In this document: piece by piece, positions 8,407 to 16,903 of the stretch
Numbering within the stretch: position 1 is the stretch's first letter
Layout: the number at the start of each line of letters is the position of its first letter
Assembly (NCBI GenBank): GCA_036733925.1
Contig: DAIMZO010000012.1
Span: forward strand, 1 to 54,970
From: UBA2897 sp036733925
GTDB lineage: Bacteria; Bacillota; Negativicutes; Selenomonadales; Selenomonadaceae
DNA length: 54,970 bases
Direction of reading: 5' to 3'
Notes under the pieces: model-generated
Told to the model about the DNA's origin: nothing
The model's database searches: none
What the model saw: only the letters and a program-made list of their open reading frames with translations
Made by a program: the position numbers and the translations under genes

Positions 8407-10881
8407 ATGGATCGTTACGAGCCGCAGAAGATCGAGAAGAAATGGCAGGAGAAATGGCTGAAGGAGGATGTCTACCATACGGAGGCGAATCCGTCCAGGC
8501 CGAAATACTATGCGCTCGAGATGTTCCCGTATCCGTCGGGCAACCTGCACATGGGCCATGTGCGCAACTACGCGATCGGCGACGTCATGGCACGCTACAA
8601 GGCGATGGAGGGCTACAACGTCCTGCACCCGATGGGCTTTGATTCGTTCGGCATGCCGGCTGAGAACGCCGCCATCAAGCATGGCGTGAAGCCGGCGGAC
8701 TGGACGCTCTCGAACATCGCGAACATGGAGCGCCAGCAGAAGTCCATGGGCCTTTCCTACGACTGGGACCGTGAGGTCATCACGTGCAAGCCAGAGTACT
8801 ATAAATGGACGCAGTGGCTGTTCGAGCTCTTCTACAAGCGCGGCCTCGCCTACAAGAAGAAGGCTTCGGTCAACTGGTGCGACACCTGCGGCACGGTGCT
8901 CGCAAACGAGCAGGTCATCGATGGCAAATGCTGGCGCTGCGATTCCGAGGTGCACAAGAAAGACCTTTCGCAGTGGTTCTTAAAGATCACGGACTACGCG
9001 GACGTCCTGCTGAAGGATCTCGACAAGCTCGAGGGCTGGCCGGAGCGCGTCAAGACGATGCAGCGCAACTGGATCGGCCGCAGCGAGGGCCTCGAGTTCC
9101 AGCTCGAGGTGCCGGCACTCGGCAAGTCGATTTCCGCTTATACTACGCGTCCGGATACCGTCTACGGCATCACGTTCCTCGCGCTCGCGGCGGAGCACCC
9201 GATGATCGACGAGATCTGCGCGAAGAGCGACCGCGCGGCGGAGATTCAGGCGTTCTGCCAGAAGACGCGCAACCAGAGCGACATCGAGCGCACGTCGAGC
9301 GAGTCGGAGAAGGAGGGCGTGTTCACGGGCCTCTACTGCGTGAACCCGTTCAACGGCCGCAAGGTGCAGATCTGGGTCACGAACTACGTGCTCGCCGACT
9401 ACGGCACGGGCGCTGTCATTGGCGTGCCGTCCGAAGATACGCGTGACTGGATGTTCGCGACGAAATACGGCATCGAAAAGATCCTGACCATCCGCCCGAA
9501 GGAGGGCGAACTGAAGCTCGAGGACATGACGGACGCCTACGCCGAAAAGGAAGGCTATCTGATCAATTCCGGCGAGTTCGACGGCATGGAGATGCATGAG
9601 GCCATGGGCGCCATCATGGACAAGGCCGAGAAAGAGGGCTTCGGCAAGCGCCATGTCAACTACCGCCTGCGCGACTGGCTGATCTCTCGCCAGCGTTACT
9701 GGGGCGCGCCAATCCCGGTCATCAACTGCCCGCATTGCGGCGAGGTGCTCGTACCGGAGGAGGATCTGCCGGTTCTGCTGCCGGAGGACGTTTCGTTCAA
9801 GCAGGGCGCGGTTTCCCCACTTTCGTCGAGCGAGCATTTCATCCATTGCAAATGCCCGAACTGCGGTGCCGACGCGACGCGCGAGACGGACACGATGGAC
9901 ACGTTCATCTGCTCGTCCTGGTACTACCTGCGCTACACGGATCCGCACAACGACAAGATGCCGTTTGCGAAGGATAAGGTCAACTACTGGGCGCCGGTCG
10001 ATCAGTATATCGGCGGCATCGAGCACGCCATCCTGCATCTGCTGTACTCGCGCTTCTTCACGAAGGTACTGCACGATGCGGGGCTCGTCGATTTCGATGA
10101 GCCGTTCAAGAACTTGCTGACGCAGGGCATGGTCCTGAAGGATGGCTCGAAGATGTCGAAGTCGAAGGGCAACGTCGTCTCGCCGGAGGAGATCATCGGC
10201 AAGTACGGCGCGGATACGGCGCGCCTGTTCATCCTGTTCGCGGCGCCGGTCGACCGCGACCTCGAGTGGAGCAATCAGGGCGTCGAGGGCTCATACCGCT
10301 TCCTCGGCCGCGTATGGCGTATCCTCAGCCATTTCGAGGACGTCATCAAGGGCGCGTCTGACGGCTACGATGTTTCGAAGCTCACGAAGGACGAGAAGGA
10401 GCTGCGCCGCGTGCTGCATACGACCATCAAGAAGGTCACGGACGATCTGCGCGACCGCTTCATGTTCAACACGGCAATTTCGTCGATCATGGAGCTCGTC
10501 AATGCGTTCTATGCATTTCAGGACAAGACAATCAACGCAGGTCTTGTGCGCGAGGTCGCGCGGAACCTGCTGCTGTTGCTCGCGCCTTTCGCGCCGCATA
10601 TCACGGAGGAACTCTGGAGCAACCTGTTCGCGGAGGGCTCTGTGCACGCGCAGCATTGGCCGGCCTACGATGAGGCAGCCATGAAGCGCGACGAGATTGA
10701 GATTGTCCTGCAGATCAACGGCAAAGTCCGCGACAAGGTCGTCGTGCCGGCGGACATCGACCGCGAGGGCATGCAGGCGGCCGTCATGGAACTGCCGCGT
10801 GCCAAGGAGCTCACGGCTGGCAAGACCATCGTCAAGGTCATCGCCGTGCCGAAGAAGCTCGTGAACATCGTCGTGAAGTAA
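8407..10881 (+). CDS. leuS: Leucyl-tRNA synthetase
   Basis: An 824-residue class Ia synthetase that charges tRNA-Leu. The HIGH motif is HMGH at 48-51 in PYPSGNLHMGHVRNY. The KMSKS motif is exact at residues 582-586. A zinc-type Cys cluster (CDTCGTV...CWRCDSEV) and the CP1 editing domain with TTRPDTVYGITF and YGTGAVIGVPSEDTRDW lie between them. The C-terminus has the LeuS-specific QINGKVRDKVVVPADI domain. The start at 8407 follows AGGGGGAA. Upstream in-frame codons lie in the leader hairpin. Confidence 0.98.
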   Translation: MDRYEPQKIEKKWQEKWLKEDVYHTEANPSRPKYYALEMFPYPSGNLHMGHVRNYAIGDVMARYKAMEGYNVLHPMGFDSFGMPAENAAIKHGVKPADWTLSNIANMERQQKSMGLSYDWDREVITCKPEYYKWTQWLFELFYKRGLAYKKKASVNWCDTCGTVLANEQVIDGKCWRCDSEVHKKDLSQWFLKITDYADVLLKDLDKLEGWPERVKTMQRNWIGRSEGLEFQLEVPALGKSISAYTTRPDTVYGITFLALAAEHPMIDEICAKSDRAAEIQAFCQKTRNQSDIERTSSESEKEGVFTGLYCVNPFNGRKVQIWVTNYVLADYGTGAVIGVPSEDTRDWMFATKYGIEKILTIRPKEGELKLEDMTDAYAEKEGYLINSGEFDGMEMHEAMGAIMDKAEKEGFGKRHVNYRLRDWLISRQRYWGAPIPVINCPHCGEVLVPEEDLPVLLPEDVSFKQGAVSPLSSSEHFIHCKCPNCGADATRETDTMDTFICSSWYYLRYTDPHNDKMPFAKDKVNYWAPVDQYIGGIEHAILHLLYSRFFTKVLHDAGLVDFDEPFKNLLTQGMVLKDGSKMSKSKGNVVSPEEIIGKYGADTARLFILFAAPVDRDLEWSNQGVEGSYRFLGRVWRILSHFEDVIKGASDGYDVSKLTKDEKELRRVLHTTIKKVTDDLRDRFMFNTAISSIMELVNAFYAFQDKTINAGLVREVARNLLLLLAPFAPHITEELWSNLFAEGSVHAQHWPAYDEAAMKRDEIEIVLQINGKVRDKVVVPADIDREGMQAAVMELPRAKELTAGKTIVKVIAVPKKLVNIVVK

Positions 10882-10944
10882 TAAAGCAATAGAGGAAAAG
10901 GCAATAGATTCCGCAGGGAGCGTGGAAACGGATTTGAAAGCCTA

Positions 10945-11124
10945 TTAGCTGCGCGGGGGGCCGAGCTCGACGTCGTGCTGCTCGAGTCCATCCTTTCGGC
11001 CGATAACATGCGCCAGCTCTGCGATGGCTCGGGCTATCCGTATGGCGTGCGCCGTGAGGAGATTTCGGACTTCGGCCGGATCATGGCCATCCTGACCGCC
11101 GAGGAAGCCCGGCACGCAGAATAA
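10945..11124 (+). pseudogene. Remnant of an unidentified coding sequence
   Basis: Between leuS and uvrB a frame of about 59 codons reads LLAARGAELDVVLLESILS, continues with DNMRQLCDGSGYPYGVRREE, and ends in EEARHAE at a TAA (11122-11124). Codon choice is like that of neighbouring genes (GAG CTC GAC GTC GTG), which argues that it was once translated. No start codon lies upstream in frame before a stop next to leuS, so it appears to be the 3' end of a lost gene. I do not recognise the family. Confidence 0.4.
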
Positions 11125-11157
11125 TAGAAAAATCAGAAGGGGCTGTCGCACGAATGG

Positions 11158-11311
11158 AAAGCCTTCCCCTCAGGGGAAGGTGGCTGCCCGAAGGGCAGAC
11201 GGATGAGGTGTCGGCGATAAGTCAGAAGAACATCTCAATGTGCCTCATCCTTGTGGTCACACCTCATCCACCGCTTACGCGATCCCCTTCCCCTATGGGG
11301 AAGGCTTTTTT
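11158..11311 (+). repeat. MITE-like element with inverted ends
   Basis: This 154-base segment has ends that mirror each other. The left end is AAAGCCTTCCCC with its own return arm GGGGAAGG. The right end is CCTTCCCC-TAT-GGGGAAGGCTTT. Inside, GGATGAGGTGT (11201-11211) is matched by ACACCTCATCC (11259-11269), so the whole element could fold on itself. There is no protein in it. The same TTCCCC palindrome recurs at 14727-14749 and 39105-39125. The right end, with its T run, may double as a terminator before uvrB. Confidence 0.6.
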
Positions 11312-11350
11312 GTTTTGCGGCAGCCTCTTTTTTATCGGGAGGAAAACACG

Positions 11351-13387
11351 ATGTCCATGGTTCCAAAACTCAACACGATGCAGTTCGAGGGGGAGACGCC
11401 GTTCCAGGTGGTTGCGCCGTTCGAGCCGATGGGCGACCAGCCGAAGGCCATCCGCGACCTCGCGGCGGGCGTCGAGGCCGGCATGGACACGCAGGTTCTG
11501 CTCGGTGCGACGGGGACGGGCAAGACGTACACGATTGCGAAAGTCATCGAGCAGGTGCAGAAGCCGACGCTCGTGATCGCGCACAACAAGACGCTTGCCG
11601 CGCAGCTCGCCAGCGAGTTCAAGGCGTTTTTTCCGCACAACTACGTCGGCTATTTTGTCAGCTATTACGATTTCTACCAGCCGGAGGCGTACATCGCGTC
11701 AACGGATACCTATATCGAGAAGGACGCATCCATCAACGACGAGATCGATGAGCTCCGGCATAGCGCGACCTGCTCGCTGTTCGAGCGGCGCGACGTGATC
11801 ATCGTCGCGTCGGTCTCGTGCATCTACGGCCTCGGCTCGCCAGAGAGCTATCATGAGATGGTGCTTTCCCTGCACAAGGGGCAGCAGGTCGACCGCGACG
11901 CCATCCTGCGCAAGCTCGTGACCATCCGCTACGAGCGCAACGATATCGCGTTCGAGCGCGGCAAGTTCCGCGTGCGCGGCGACGTCATCGAGGTGTTTCC
12001 AGCCGGGTACAACAACCGCGCCGTGCGCATCGAGCTGTTCGGCGACGAGATCGACCGCATGCTCGAATTCGACGTCACGACCGGCGAGATCTACGGCGAG
12101 CGCACGCATGCGATGATTTTCCCGGCCTCGCATTACGTGACGCCGGAGGAAGACATGAAGATCGCGATGAAGGATATCCGCGCGGAGCTCGACGAGCAGC
12201 TCGCGAAGTTCAAGAGCGAGGGCAAGCTGCTCGAGGCCCAGCGGCTCGAACAGCGCACGAACTACGACCTCGAGATGATGGAGGAGGTCGGCTACTGCTC
12301 GGGCATCGAGAACTATTCGCGCCACCTCGCGCACCGCGCGGCCGGGCAGGCGCCGTACACCTTGCTCGACTATTTTCCGGAGGACTTCCTGATTGTCATG
12401 GATGAGAGCCATGTGACGCTTCCGCAGCTCCACGCGATGTATGCGGGCGACCGCAGCCGCAAGGTCTCGCTTGTCGAGAATGGGTTCCGCCTGCCGTCGG
12501 CGTTCGACAACCGGCCGCTGACGTTCGAGGAGTTCCAGGCCCGCGTGAACCAGATCATCTACGTCTCGGCGACGCCGGGCAAGTACGAGCTCGGCCGCGC
12601 CCAGCAGGTCGCAGAGCAGATCATCCGGCCGACCGGCCTGCTCGACCCGGAAATCGAGATCCGGCCGCTCGAGGGGCAGATCGACGATCTGCTCGGCGAG
12701 ATCAAGAAGCGCATCGCGAAGAACGAGCGCACGCTCGTCACGACATTGACGAAGCGCATGGCGGAGAACCTCACGGACTACCTGAAGGAGATCGGTATCA
12801 AGGTCACGTACCTGCATTCGGATATCGCGACGATCGAGCGCGCAGAGATCATCCACGACCTGCGCGCCGGGAAATACGATGTGCTCGTCGGCATCAACCT
12901 GCTGCGCGAGGGCCTCGACATGCCGGAAGTCTCGCTGATCGCGATCCTCGACGCGGACAAGGAGGGCTTCCTGCGGTCGGATACGTCGCTCATACAGATC
13001 ATCGGGCGCGCGGCGCGCAATGCGAACGGCCACGTGATCATGTACGCGGACACGCAGACGGACTCGATGAAGCGTGCCATCGGCGAGACGGAACGCCGCC
13101 GCGAGATTCAGCAGGCCTATAACCGCGAGCATCATATCACGCCGAAGACCATCGTGAAGCCTATCAAGCCGCTGATCGAGACGACGCTCGTCGCGGCGGA
13201 ATCCGGCGCGGACTACGAGACGGGCAAGCCGAAGAAGAAGCTCACGAAGAAGCAGAAGGCGAACCTCGTGCAGACGCTCACGCGCGAGATGCAGCAGGCG
13301 TCGCGCGCGCTCGAGTTCGAGCGGGCGGCCGAGCTCCGTGATATGATTCTCGAGCTCAGCGGCAAGCTGCCGGGTGAAAAAGATTGA
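11351..13387 (+). CDS. uvrB: Excinuclease ABC subunit B
   Basis: A 678-residue damage-verification helicase of nucleotide excision repair. Walker A is GATGTGKT (52-59). The beta-hairpin that clamps DNA is in the YFVSYYDFYQPEAYI region. VMDESHV is the DEAD-like motif. Motifs V-VI include LLREGLDMPEVSL and QIIGRAARN. A C-terminal UVR motif (about 635-670) would bind UvrC. The start at 11351 follows GGGAGGA. The frame runs upstream to 11240 but only through the repeat. It is not beside uvrA, which lies 21 kb away. Confidence 0.97.
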   Translation: MSMVPKLNTMQFEGETPFQVVAPFEPMGDQPKAIRDLAAGVEAGMDTQVLLGATGTGKTYTIAKVIEQVQKPTLVIAHNKTLAAQLASEFKAFFPHNYVGYFVSYYDFYQPEAYIASTDTYIEKDASINDEIDELRHSATCSLFERRDVIIVASVSCIYGLGSPESYHEMVLSLHKGQQVDRDAILRKLVTIRYERNDIAFERGKFRVRGDVIEVFPAGYNNRAVRIELFGDEIDRMLEFDVTTGEIYGERTHAMIFPASHYVTPEEDMKIAMKDIRAELDEQLAKFKSEGKLLEAQRLEQRTNYDLEMMEEVGYCSGIENYSRHLAHRAAGQAPYTLLDYFPEDFLIVMDESHVTLPQLHAMYAGDRSRKVSLVENGFRLPSAFDNRPLTFEEFQARVNQIIYVSATPGKYELGRAQQVAEQIIRPTGLLDPEIEIRPLEGQIDDLLGEIKKRIAKNERTLVTTLTKRMAENLTDYLKEIGIKVTYLHSDIATIERAEIIHDLRAGKYDVLVGINLLREGLDMPEVSLIAILDADKEGFLRSDTSLIQIIGRAARNANGHVIMYADTQTDSMKRAIGETERRREIQQAYNREHHITPKTIVKPIKPLIETTLVAAESGADYETGKPKKKLTKKQKANLVQTLTREMQQASRALEFERAAELRDMILELSGKLPGEKD

Positions 13388-13403
13388 TGCATGTAGTAGT
13401 TTA

Positions 13404-13480
13404 GGCGTCCCCTTCGGGGGCTGGCTCGCGAAGCGAGACGGAGGGGGCACGCTCCCCTACGTGCCCGATGGGGAGGGCGC
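13404..13480 (+). repeat. Dispersed GC-rich repeat, copy 1
   Basis: This segment starts GGCGTCCCCTTCGGG, then contains the palindrome CTCGCGAAGCGAG and a hairpin built from GGGCACG and CGTGCCC. A related copy sits after the RNase J gene at 52092-52172. Both occur directly downstream of a gene's stop codon and may act in 3' end formation. No protein is encoded. Confidence 0.5.
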
Positions 13481-13504
13481 GTGAAAGTCGGAGGCAGAAA
13501 TGGA

Positions 13505-13533
13505 TTGACAGCGCGGCAAAAAAGGACGATAAT
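13505..13533 (+). promoter_or_regulatory. Promoter of manA
   Basis: -35 TTGACA (13505-13510) and -10 GATAAT (13528-13533) are 17 bases apart, 44 bases before the start codon. Confidence 0.8.
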
Positions 13534-13577
13534 AGGACTGGATTCGAAAAGATATGACTTTTAGGAGGAATCGCTTT

Positions 13578-14543
13578 ATGTTATACCCGATGAAATTACG
13601 CGCACCGCTCAAGGACTATATCTGGGGCGGCACGCGCCTCAAGGACGAGTTCGGTAAGAAGACGGACCTCGAAAAGGTCGCGGAGAGCTGGGAGCTCGCC
13701 TGCCATAAAGACGGCATGAGCGTCATCGAGAACGGCGAGTATGCGGGCAAGACGCTCGTGGAATACCTTGACATCGCAGGCAAGGACGTGCTTGGCACGC
13801 GCGGCAAGGCATTCCCGTATTTCCCCTTGCTGATCAAGCTGATCGACGCGAAGAACGACCTCTCCGTGCAGGTGCATCCGGATAACGACTACGCAATGCG
13901 CGTCGAGGGCGAGTACGGCAAGACGGAAATGTGGTACATCGTCGATGCGGAGCCGGGCGCGAGCCTGCTCTACGGCTTCAAGGAAAAAGTCTCGAAAAAA
14001 GAATTCGAGCAGCATATAAAGGATAATACGCTGCTCGATATCTGCAACCGTGTGCCGGTCAAGAAGGGCGACGTGTTCTTCATCGACTCCGGCACGCTGC
14101 ACGCAATCGGCAAGGGCATCCTGATTTGCGAGATCCAGCAGAACTCGAACACGACCTACCGCGTCTACGACTACGGGCGTCTGGGCAAGGACGGCAAGCC
14201 GCGCGAGCTCCACGTCGCCAAGGCGCTCGACGTCACGAAGCGCGAGAAGCCGACGCGCAAGACGGAGCCGGAGGCAAAGCTCGATGTGTTCGAGGGCCTC
14301 AAAGGCGAGCTGCTCGCACAGTGCCAGTACTTCACGGCTTACCATTTCGCGCTCGAGGACAGCGCGGATCTCGAGGTCAAGGACGGCTCGTTTCAGGCGC
14401 TCACCGTGACTGACGGGGAGATGGAGCTCCGCGCCGCCGAGGGTACGCTCCAGCTCGGCAAGGGCGACAGCGCGTTCCTGCCGGCCGGCATGGGCGGCTA
14501 CGTTCTCAAAGGGCAGGGCGAGTTCATCCTCAGCGAGGTCTGA
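13578..14543 (+). CDS. manA: Mannose-6-phosphate isomerase, class I
   Basis: A 321-residue cupin enzyme interconverting mannose-6-phosphate and fructose-6-phosphate. The zinc site is visible: Q and H in SVQVHPDND, E in GKTEMWY, and H in SGTLHAIGKG. The C-terminal beta domain ends in LPAGMGGYVLKGQGEFI. The length matches the short Firmicute form. The start at 13578 has AGGAGG 9 bases upstream. An ATG at 13554 is in frame but lacks a site. It has its own promoter. It would channel mannose-6-phosphate released by the beta-mannoside genes at 24.7-33.3 kb, though it is not linked to them. Confidence 0.93.
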   Translation: MLYPMKLRAPLKDYIWGGTRLKDEFGKKTDLEKVAESWELACHKDGMSVIENGEYAGKTLVEYLDIAGKDVLGTRGKAFPYFPLLIKLIDAKNDLSVQVHPDNDYAMRVEGEYGKTEMWYIVDAEPGASLLYGFKEKVSKKEFEQHIKDNTLLDICNRVPVKKGDVFFIDSGTLHAIGKGILICEIQQNSNTTYRVYDYGRLGKDGKPRELHVAKALDVTKREKPTRKTEPEAKLDVFEGLKGELLAQCQYFTAYHFALEDSADLEVKDGSFQALTVTDGEMELRAAEGTLQLGKGDSAFLPAGMGGYVLKGQGEFILSEV

Positions 14544-14547
14544 CCCC

Positions 14548-14576
14548 TTGCAATCCGGATGGAATCCTGCTATAAT
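14548..14576 (+). promoter_or_regulatory. Promoter of tRNA-Pro
   Basis: -35 TTGCAA (14548-14553) and -10 TATAAT (14571-14576) are spaced by 17 bases, 10 bases before the tRNA. Confidence 0.8.
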
Positions 14577-14586
14577 GAATTGCGTT

Positions 14587-14663
14587 CGGGACGTAGCGCA
14601 GTTTGGTAGCGCGCTTCCTTGGGGTGGAAGAGGTCGTGGGTTCAAATCCCGTCGTTCCGACCA
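14587..14663 (+). tRNA. tRNA-Pro (GGG)
   Basis: The acceptor arm CGGGACG (14587-14593) pairs, with one wobble, with CGTTCCG (14653-14659). The anticodon stem CTTCC/GGAAG holds the loop TTGGGGT, giving anticodon GGG. The D arm TAGCGCAGTTTGGTAGCGC is typical. CCA is encoded at 14661-14663. Confidence 0.95.
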
Positions 14664-14680
14664 TTTTTATACGACAACAA

Positions 14681-14722
14681 ACCGGGGTGTCACAGATGAT
14701 TCTGTGACACCCCGGTTTTTCT
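14681..14722. terminator. Strong hairpin terminator after tRNA-Pro
   Basis: A long stem has ACCGGGGTGTCACAGA (14681-14696) as its left arm and the matching TCTGTGACACCCCGGT (14701-14716) as its right arm, with a TTTT tail on the plus strand. On the minus strand the tail is TTTGTTG, so it could also stop the convergent rubrerythrin transcript. Confidence 0.85.
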
Positions 14723-14726
14723 AGAA

Positions 14727-14749
14727 AGCCTTCCCCTTAGGGGAAGGCT
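14727..14749. repeat. TTCCCC palindrome, short copy
   Basis: A perfect 10-bp palindrome, AGCCTTCCCC-TTA-GGGGAAGGCT, lies between tRNA-Pro and the rubrerythrin stop. It is the same core found at both ends of the 11158-11311 element and at 39105-39125. Followed by TTTC on the minus strand, it may help terminate the rubrerythrin mRNA. Confidence 0.6.
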
Positions 14750-14756
14750 ATAATCC

Positions 14757-15302
14757 TTACTCGCCGAAGTAGTGGTCGAACAGGCCCTTGAAGCCGCGGC
14801 CATGGCGGGCCTCATCCTTGGCCATCTCGTGCACCGTGTCGTGGACGGCGTCGAGGTTGAGCTGCTTTGCGAGCGTCGCAAGCTCTTTCTTGCCTGCGCA
14901 AGCGCCGTGCTCGGCGTCAATGCGCATCGTGAGGTTCTTTTTCGTGCTGTTCGTCAGGACTTCGCCGAGGAGCTCTGCGAATTTCGCAGCGTGCTCAGCC
15001 TCGTCAAAGGCATAGCGCTTGAAGGCCTCGGCAATCTCTGGGTAGCCTTCGCGGTCTGCCTGGCGGCTCATCGCGAGGTACATGCCGACCTCAGAGCACT
15101 CGCCCGTGAAGTTCTGGCGGAGACCCTCGAGGATGCGCGGATCAACGTCCTTCGCGACGCCGACATGATGCTCATCCGCGAACGTCAGATCCTCAGACTG
15201 CTCGACGAATTTTGAAGCCGGTGCGTGGCAGATCGGGCACTCCGCCGGGGCAGCCTCGCCCTCATAGACATAACCGCAGACCGTGCAGACAAACTTTTTC
15301 AT
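14757..15302 (-). CDS. Reverse rubrerythrin (NADH peroxidase type)
   Basis: A 181-residue di-iron peroxidase for hydrogen peroxide removal in anaerobes. Domain order is reversed compared with classic rubrerythrin. The rubredoxin-like FeS4 site is N-terminal (C6, C9, C22 and C25 in CTVCGY...CPICH) and the four-helix di-iron domain follows. That domain carries glutamate/histidine motifs CSEVGMYLAMSRQ, FDEAEHAAKF, VHEMAKDEARHGRGF. The start at 15302 has AGGAGG 9 bases upstream. The longer frame to 15356 has no site. A minus-strand -10 TATAAT at 15416-15421 may drive it. Confidence 0.9.
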   Translation of the reverse strand: MKKFVCTVCGYVYEGEAAPAECPICHAPASKFVEQSEDLTFADEHHVGVAKDVDPRILEGLRQNFTGECSEVGMYLAMSRQADREGYPEIAEAFKRYAFDEAEHAAKFAELLGEVLTNSTKKNLTMRIDAEHGACAGKKELATLAKQLNLDAVHDTVHEMAKDEARHGRGFKGLFDHYFGE

Positions 15303-15540
15303 GATGAAAAACCTCCTATAAAAAATACACAGAACATGATCGTTTTTGGGAAGCACCCTGCGGGGGGCTTTCTTGTTTGGCTGGAGTTGTTTCGCAACTC
15401 CCTTGCTATGGCTTTATTATACGAGAAAACCGGAGGAAAGGAAATGGGAAAATCTGCCCGTAATCAAAAAATAACATAGCATAACTCACAGATGCTCTCA
15501 AAATCTAGCAAATACTTAGTAAATAAAAATAAAAACTAAC

Positions 15541-15555
15541 GGATAATGATTATCT
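15541..15555. promoter_or_regulatory. Fur/PerR-like operator
   Basis: GATAAT-G-ATTATC (15542-15554) is a perfect 6-1-6 inverted repeat; the outer bases GG..CT extend it to an almost perfect 7-1-7 box. The surrounding 100 bases are unusually AT-rich for this genome. It lies 240 bases upstream of the rubrerythrin start and 130 bases upstream of tsaE. Rubrerythrins are often PerR-controlled, but the spacing leaves the target unclear. Elsewhere in 15303-15684 I see a small GGAGTTG/CAACTCC hairpin (about 15382-15400) and promoter elements only. Confidence 0.55.
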
Positions 15556-15623
15556 ATATAAAGGGGAGCGGGGAAAGAAACGGATAGAATCGGGTGGAAT
15601 TGCTTCTATCCGTTTCCGAAACG

Positions 15624-15632
15624 TGTTATAAT
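15624..15632 (+). promoter_or_regulatory. Extended -10 promoter of tsaE
   Basis: TGT-TATAAT (TG at 15624-15625, -10 at 15627-15632) is an extended -10 element. No good -35 is at the standard distance. It lies 53 bases before the tsaE start. Confidence 0.55.
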
Positions 15633-15684
15633 AGCCACAGAAGTGTATGCGTTTTTATTTTTTATAGGAGAGAACAGAAAAAGC

Positions 15685-16167
15685 ATGTTTAGCTGCCATA
15701 CAGAATCGCCAGCGGAGACGGAAAAGCTTGCCGAGCTCGTCGGGAAGAAAGTCCATGAGGGGACGGTGCTCTGCCTCGAGGGAGATCTGGGAGCCGGCAA
15801 GACGCTGTTCGTGCAGAGCCTTGCGCGCACGCTCGGCGTGACCGGAGAGGTCACGAGCCCGACGTTCAACCTGATGAATGTCTATGAGGGCATCTGCCCC
15901 ATCTATCACTTTGATCTCTACCGGCTCGAGTCGGAAGAAGAGCTTGAGGACATCGGCTTTTTCGAGTACACGGAGGAGCCGGAGGGCATCGTGCTGATCG
16001 AGTGGGCGGACAAGTTCCCGGAGAGCCTGCCGGAGAACTACGTCCGCGTCAGCATCGAGCGCAATCCGGCAGAGGAGAACGGCCGGATTTTCACGTTCGT
16101 GAGCGTCGGGGAAGAACAACAGGAATTTGTAGAGGAGTTGGGACGTCTTGTCCATACTGGCAATTGA
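15685..16167 (+). CDS. tsaE: tRNA threonylcarbamoyladenosine synthesis ATPase TsaE
   Basis: A 160-residue P-loop ATPase that works with TsaB and TsaD to make t6A at position 37 of ANN-decoding tRNAs. Walker A is GDLGAGKTLF. SPTFNLMNVYEG and the IVLIEWADKFPE segment are family hallmarks. ATG 15685 fits the family N-terminus; the AGGAG at 15665 is rather far away (15 bases). An in-frame start at 15643 is unlikely because it overlaps the promoter region. Its last 20 bases overlap tsaB. Confidence 0.92.
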   Translation: MFSCHTESPAETEKLAELVGKKVHEGTVLCLEGDLGAGKTLFVQSLARTLGVTGEVTSPTFNLMNVYEGICPIYHFDLYRLESEEELEDIGFFEYTEEPEGIVLIEWADKFPESLPENYVRVSIERNPAEENGRIFTFVSVGEEQQEFVEELGRLVHTGN

Positions 16168-16903
16168 TACATCGACGCAGGTCTCGAGCGTTGCGGTGAT
16201 GACGGAGAAGCGGCTGCAGGCCGAGATCACGATGCAGGCGCGCCTGACGCATTCAGAGACGCTGATGCCGCATATCGAAACGGCACTGCGCATGGCCTCG
16301 GTGCAGAGAGACGACCTCGAGGGCATCGCCATCAGCATCGGGCCGGGCTCGTTCACGGGGCTCCGCATCGGGCTCGCAGCCGCGAAGACAATGGCCTACG
16401 CGCTGTCTTTGCCGCTTGTCGGAATCTCGACGCTTGCGGCGCTCGCCGCACATTTCCCTGCGCCGGGGACGAGGGTCATCAGCCTCATTGACGCGCAGAA
16501 GGGCAACGCCTACGCGCAGGCCTTCCATGTGGAGCATGGGCAGCCCGTGCCGCTCGGCGGTGCGGAGGTGCTCGCCATCGAGGAAGTGCTCGCGCGGGCG
16601 GGCCGCGCCGGGGAGCCCGTCATCCTGACCGGCGACGTCGTGCAGAAAAAAATCGCTGGGAAACGGGCTGTGCCGGACAACGTGATCCTGCCGCCGCCGC
16701 AGATGCAGATGCCGCGCGCCGCGAACACCGGTCAGCTCGGCCTCGCGCGTATCGCGCGAGGTGAGTCTGACAACCCGATGGCGCTCGAGCCCGTCTATAT
16801 CCGCCCCAGCGAGGCCGAGGTGCTCTGGGAGAAGCGCCATCCGGATGCCCCGAAAGGCGAGGAGCCGGAGACGAAGACCATCGTGATGGGGAAAGAATCG
16901 TGA
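16148..16903 (+). CDS. tsaB: TsaB (YeaZ), t6A synthesis scaffold
   Basis: A 251-residue ASKHA-fold protein and inactive partner of TsaD. The N-terminus MSILAIDTSTQVSSVAV is typical, as is ISIGPGSFTGLRIGLAAAKTMAY, the TsaB signature. The start is TTG at 16148 inside the end of tsaE, with GAGGAG upstream. This overlap suggests translational coupling. The C-terminus (about 215-251) is a charged tail. tsaD itself is not in this cluster or elsewhere in the window. Confidence 0.92.
   Translation: MSILAIDTSTQVSSVAVMTEKRLQAEITMQARLTHSETLMPHIETALRMASVQRDDLEGIAISIGPGSFTGLRIGLAAAKTMAYALSLPLVGISTLAALAAHFPAPGTRVISLIDAQKGNAYAQAFHVEHGQPVPLGGAEVLAIEEVLARAGRAGEPVILTGDVVQKKIAGKRAVPDNVILPPPQMQMPRAANTGQLGLARIARGESDNPMALEPVYIRPSEAEVLWEKRHPDAPKGEEPETKTIVMGKES

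Noticed and set aside
11699..13450. Minus-strand open frame of 583 codons opposite uvrB
   Set aside because: Shadow of uvrB. No recognisable domain and no ribosome binding site.
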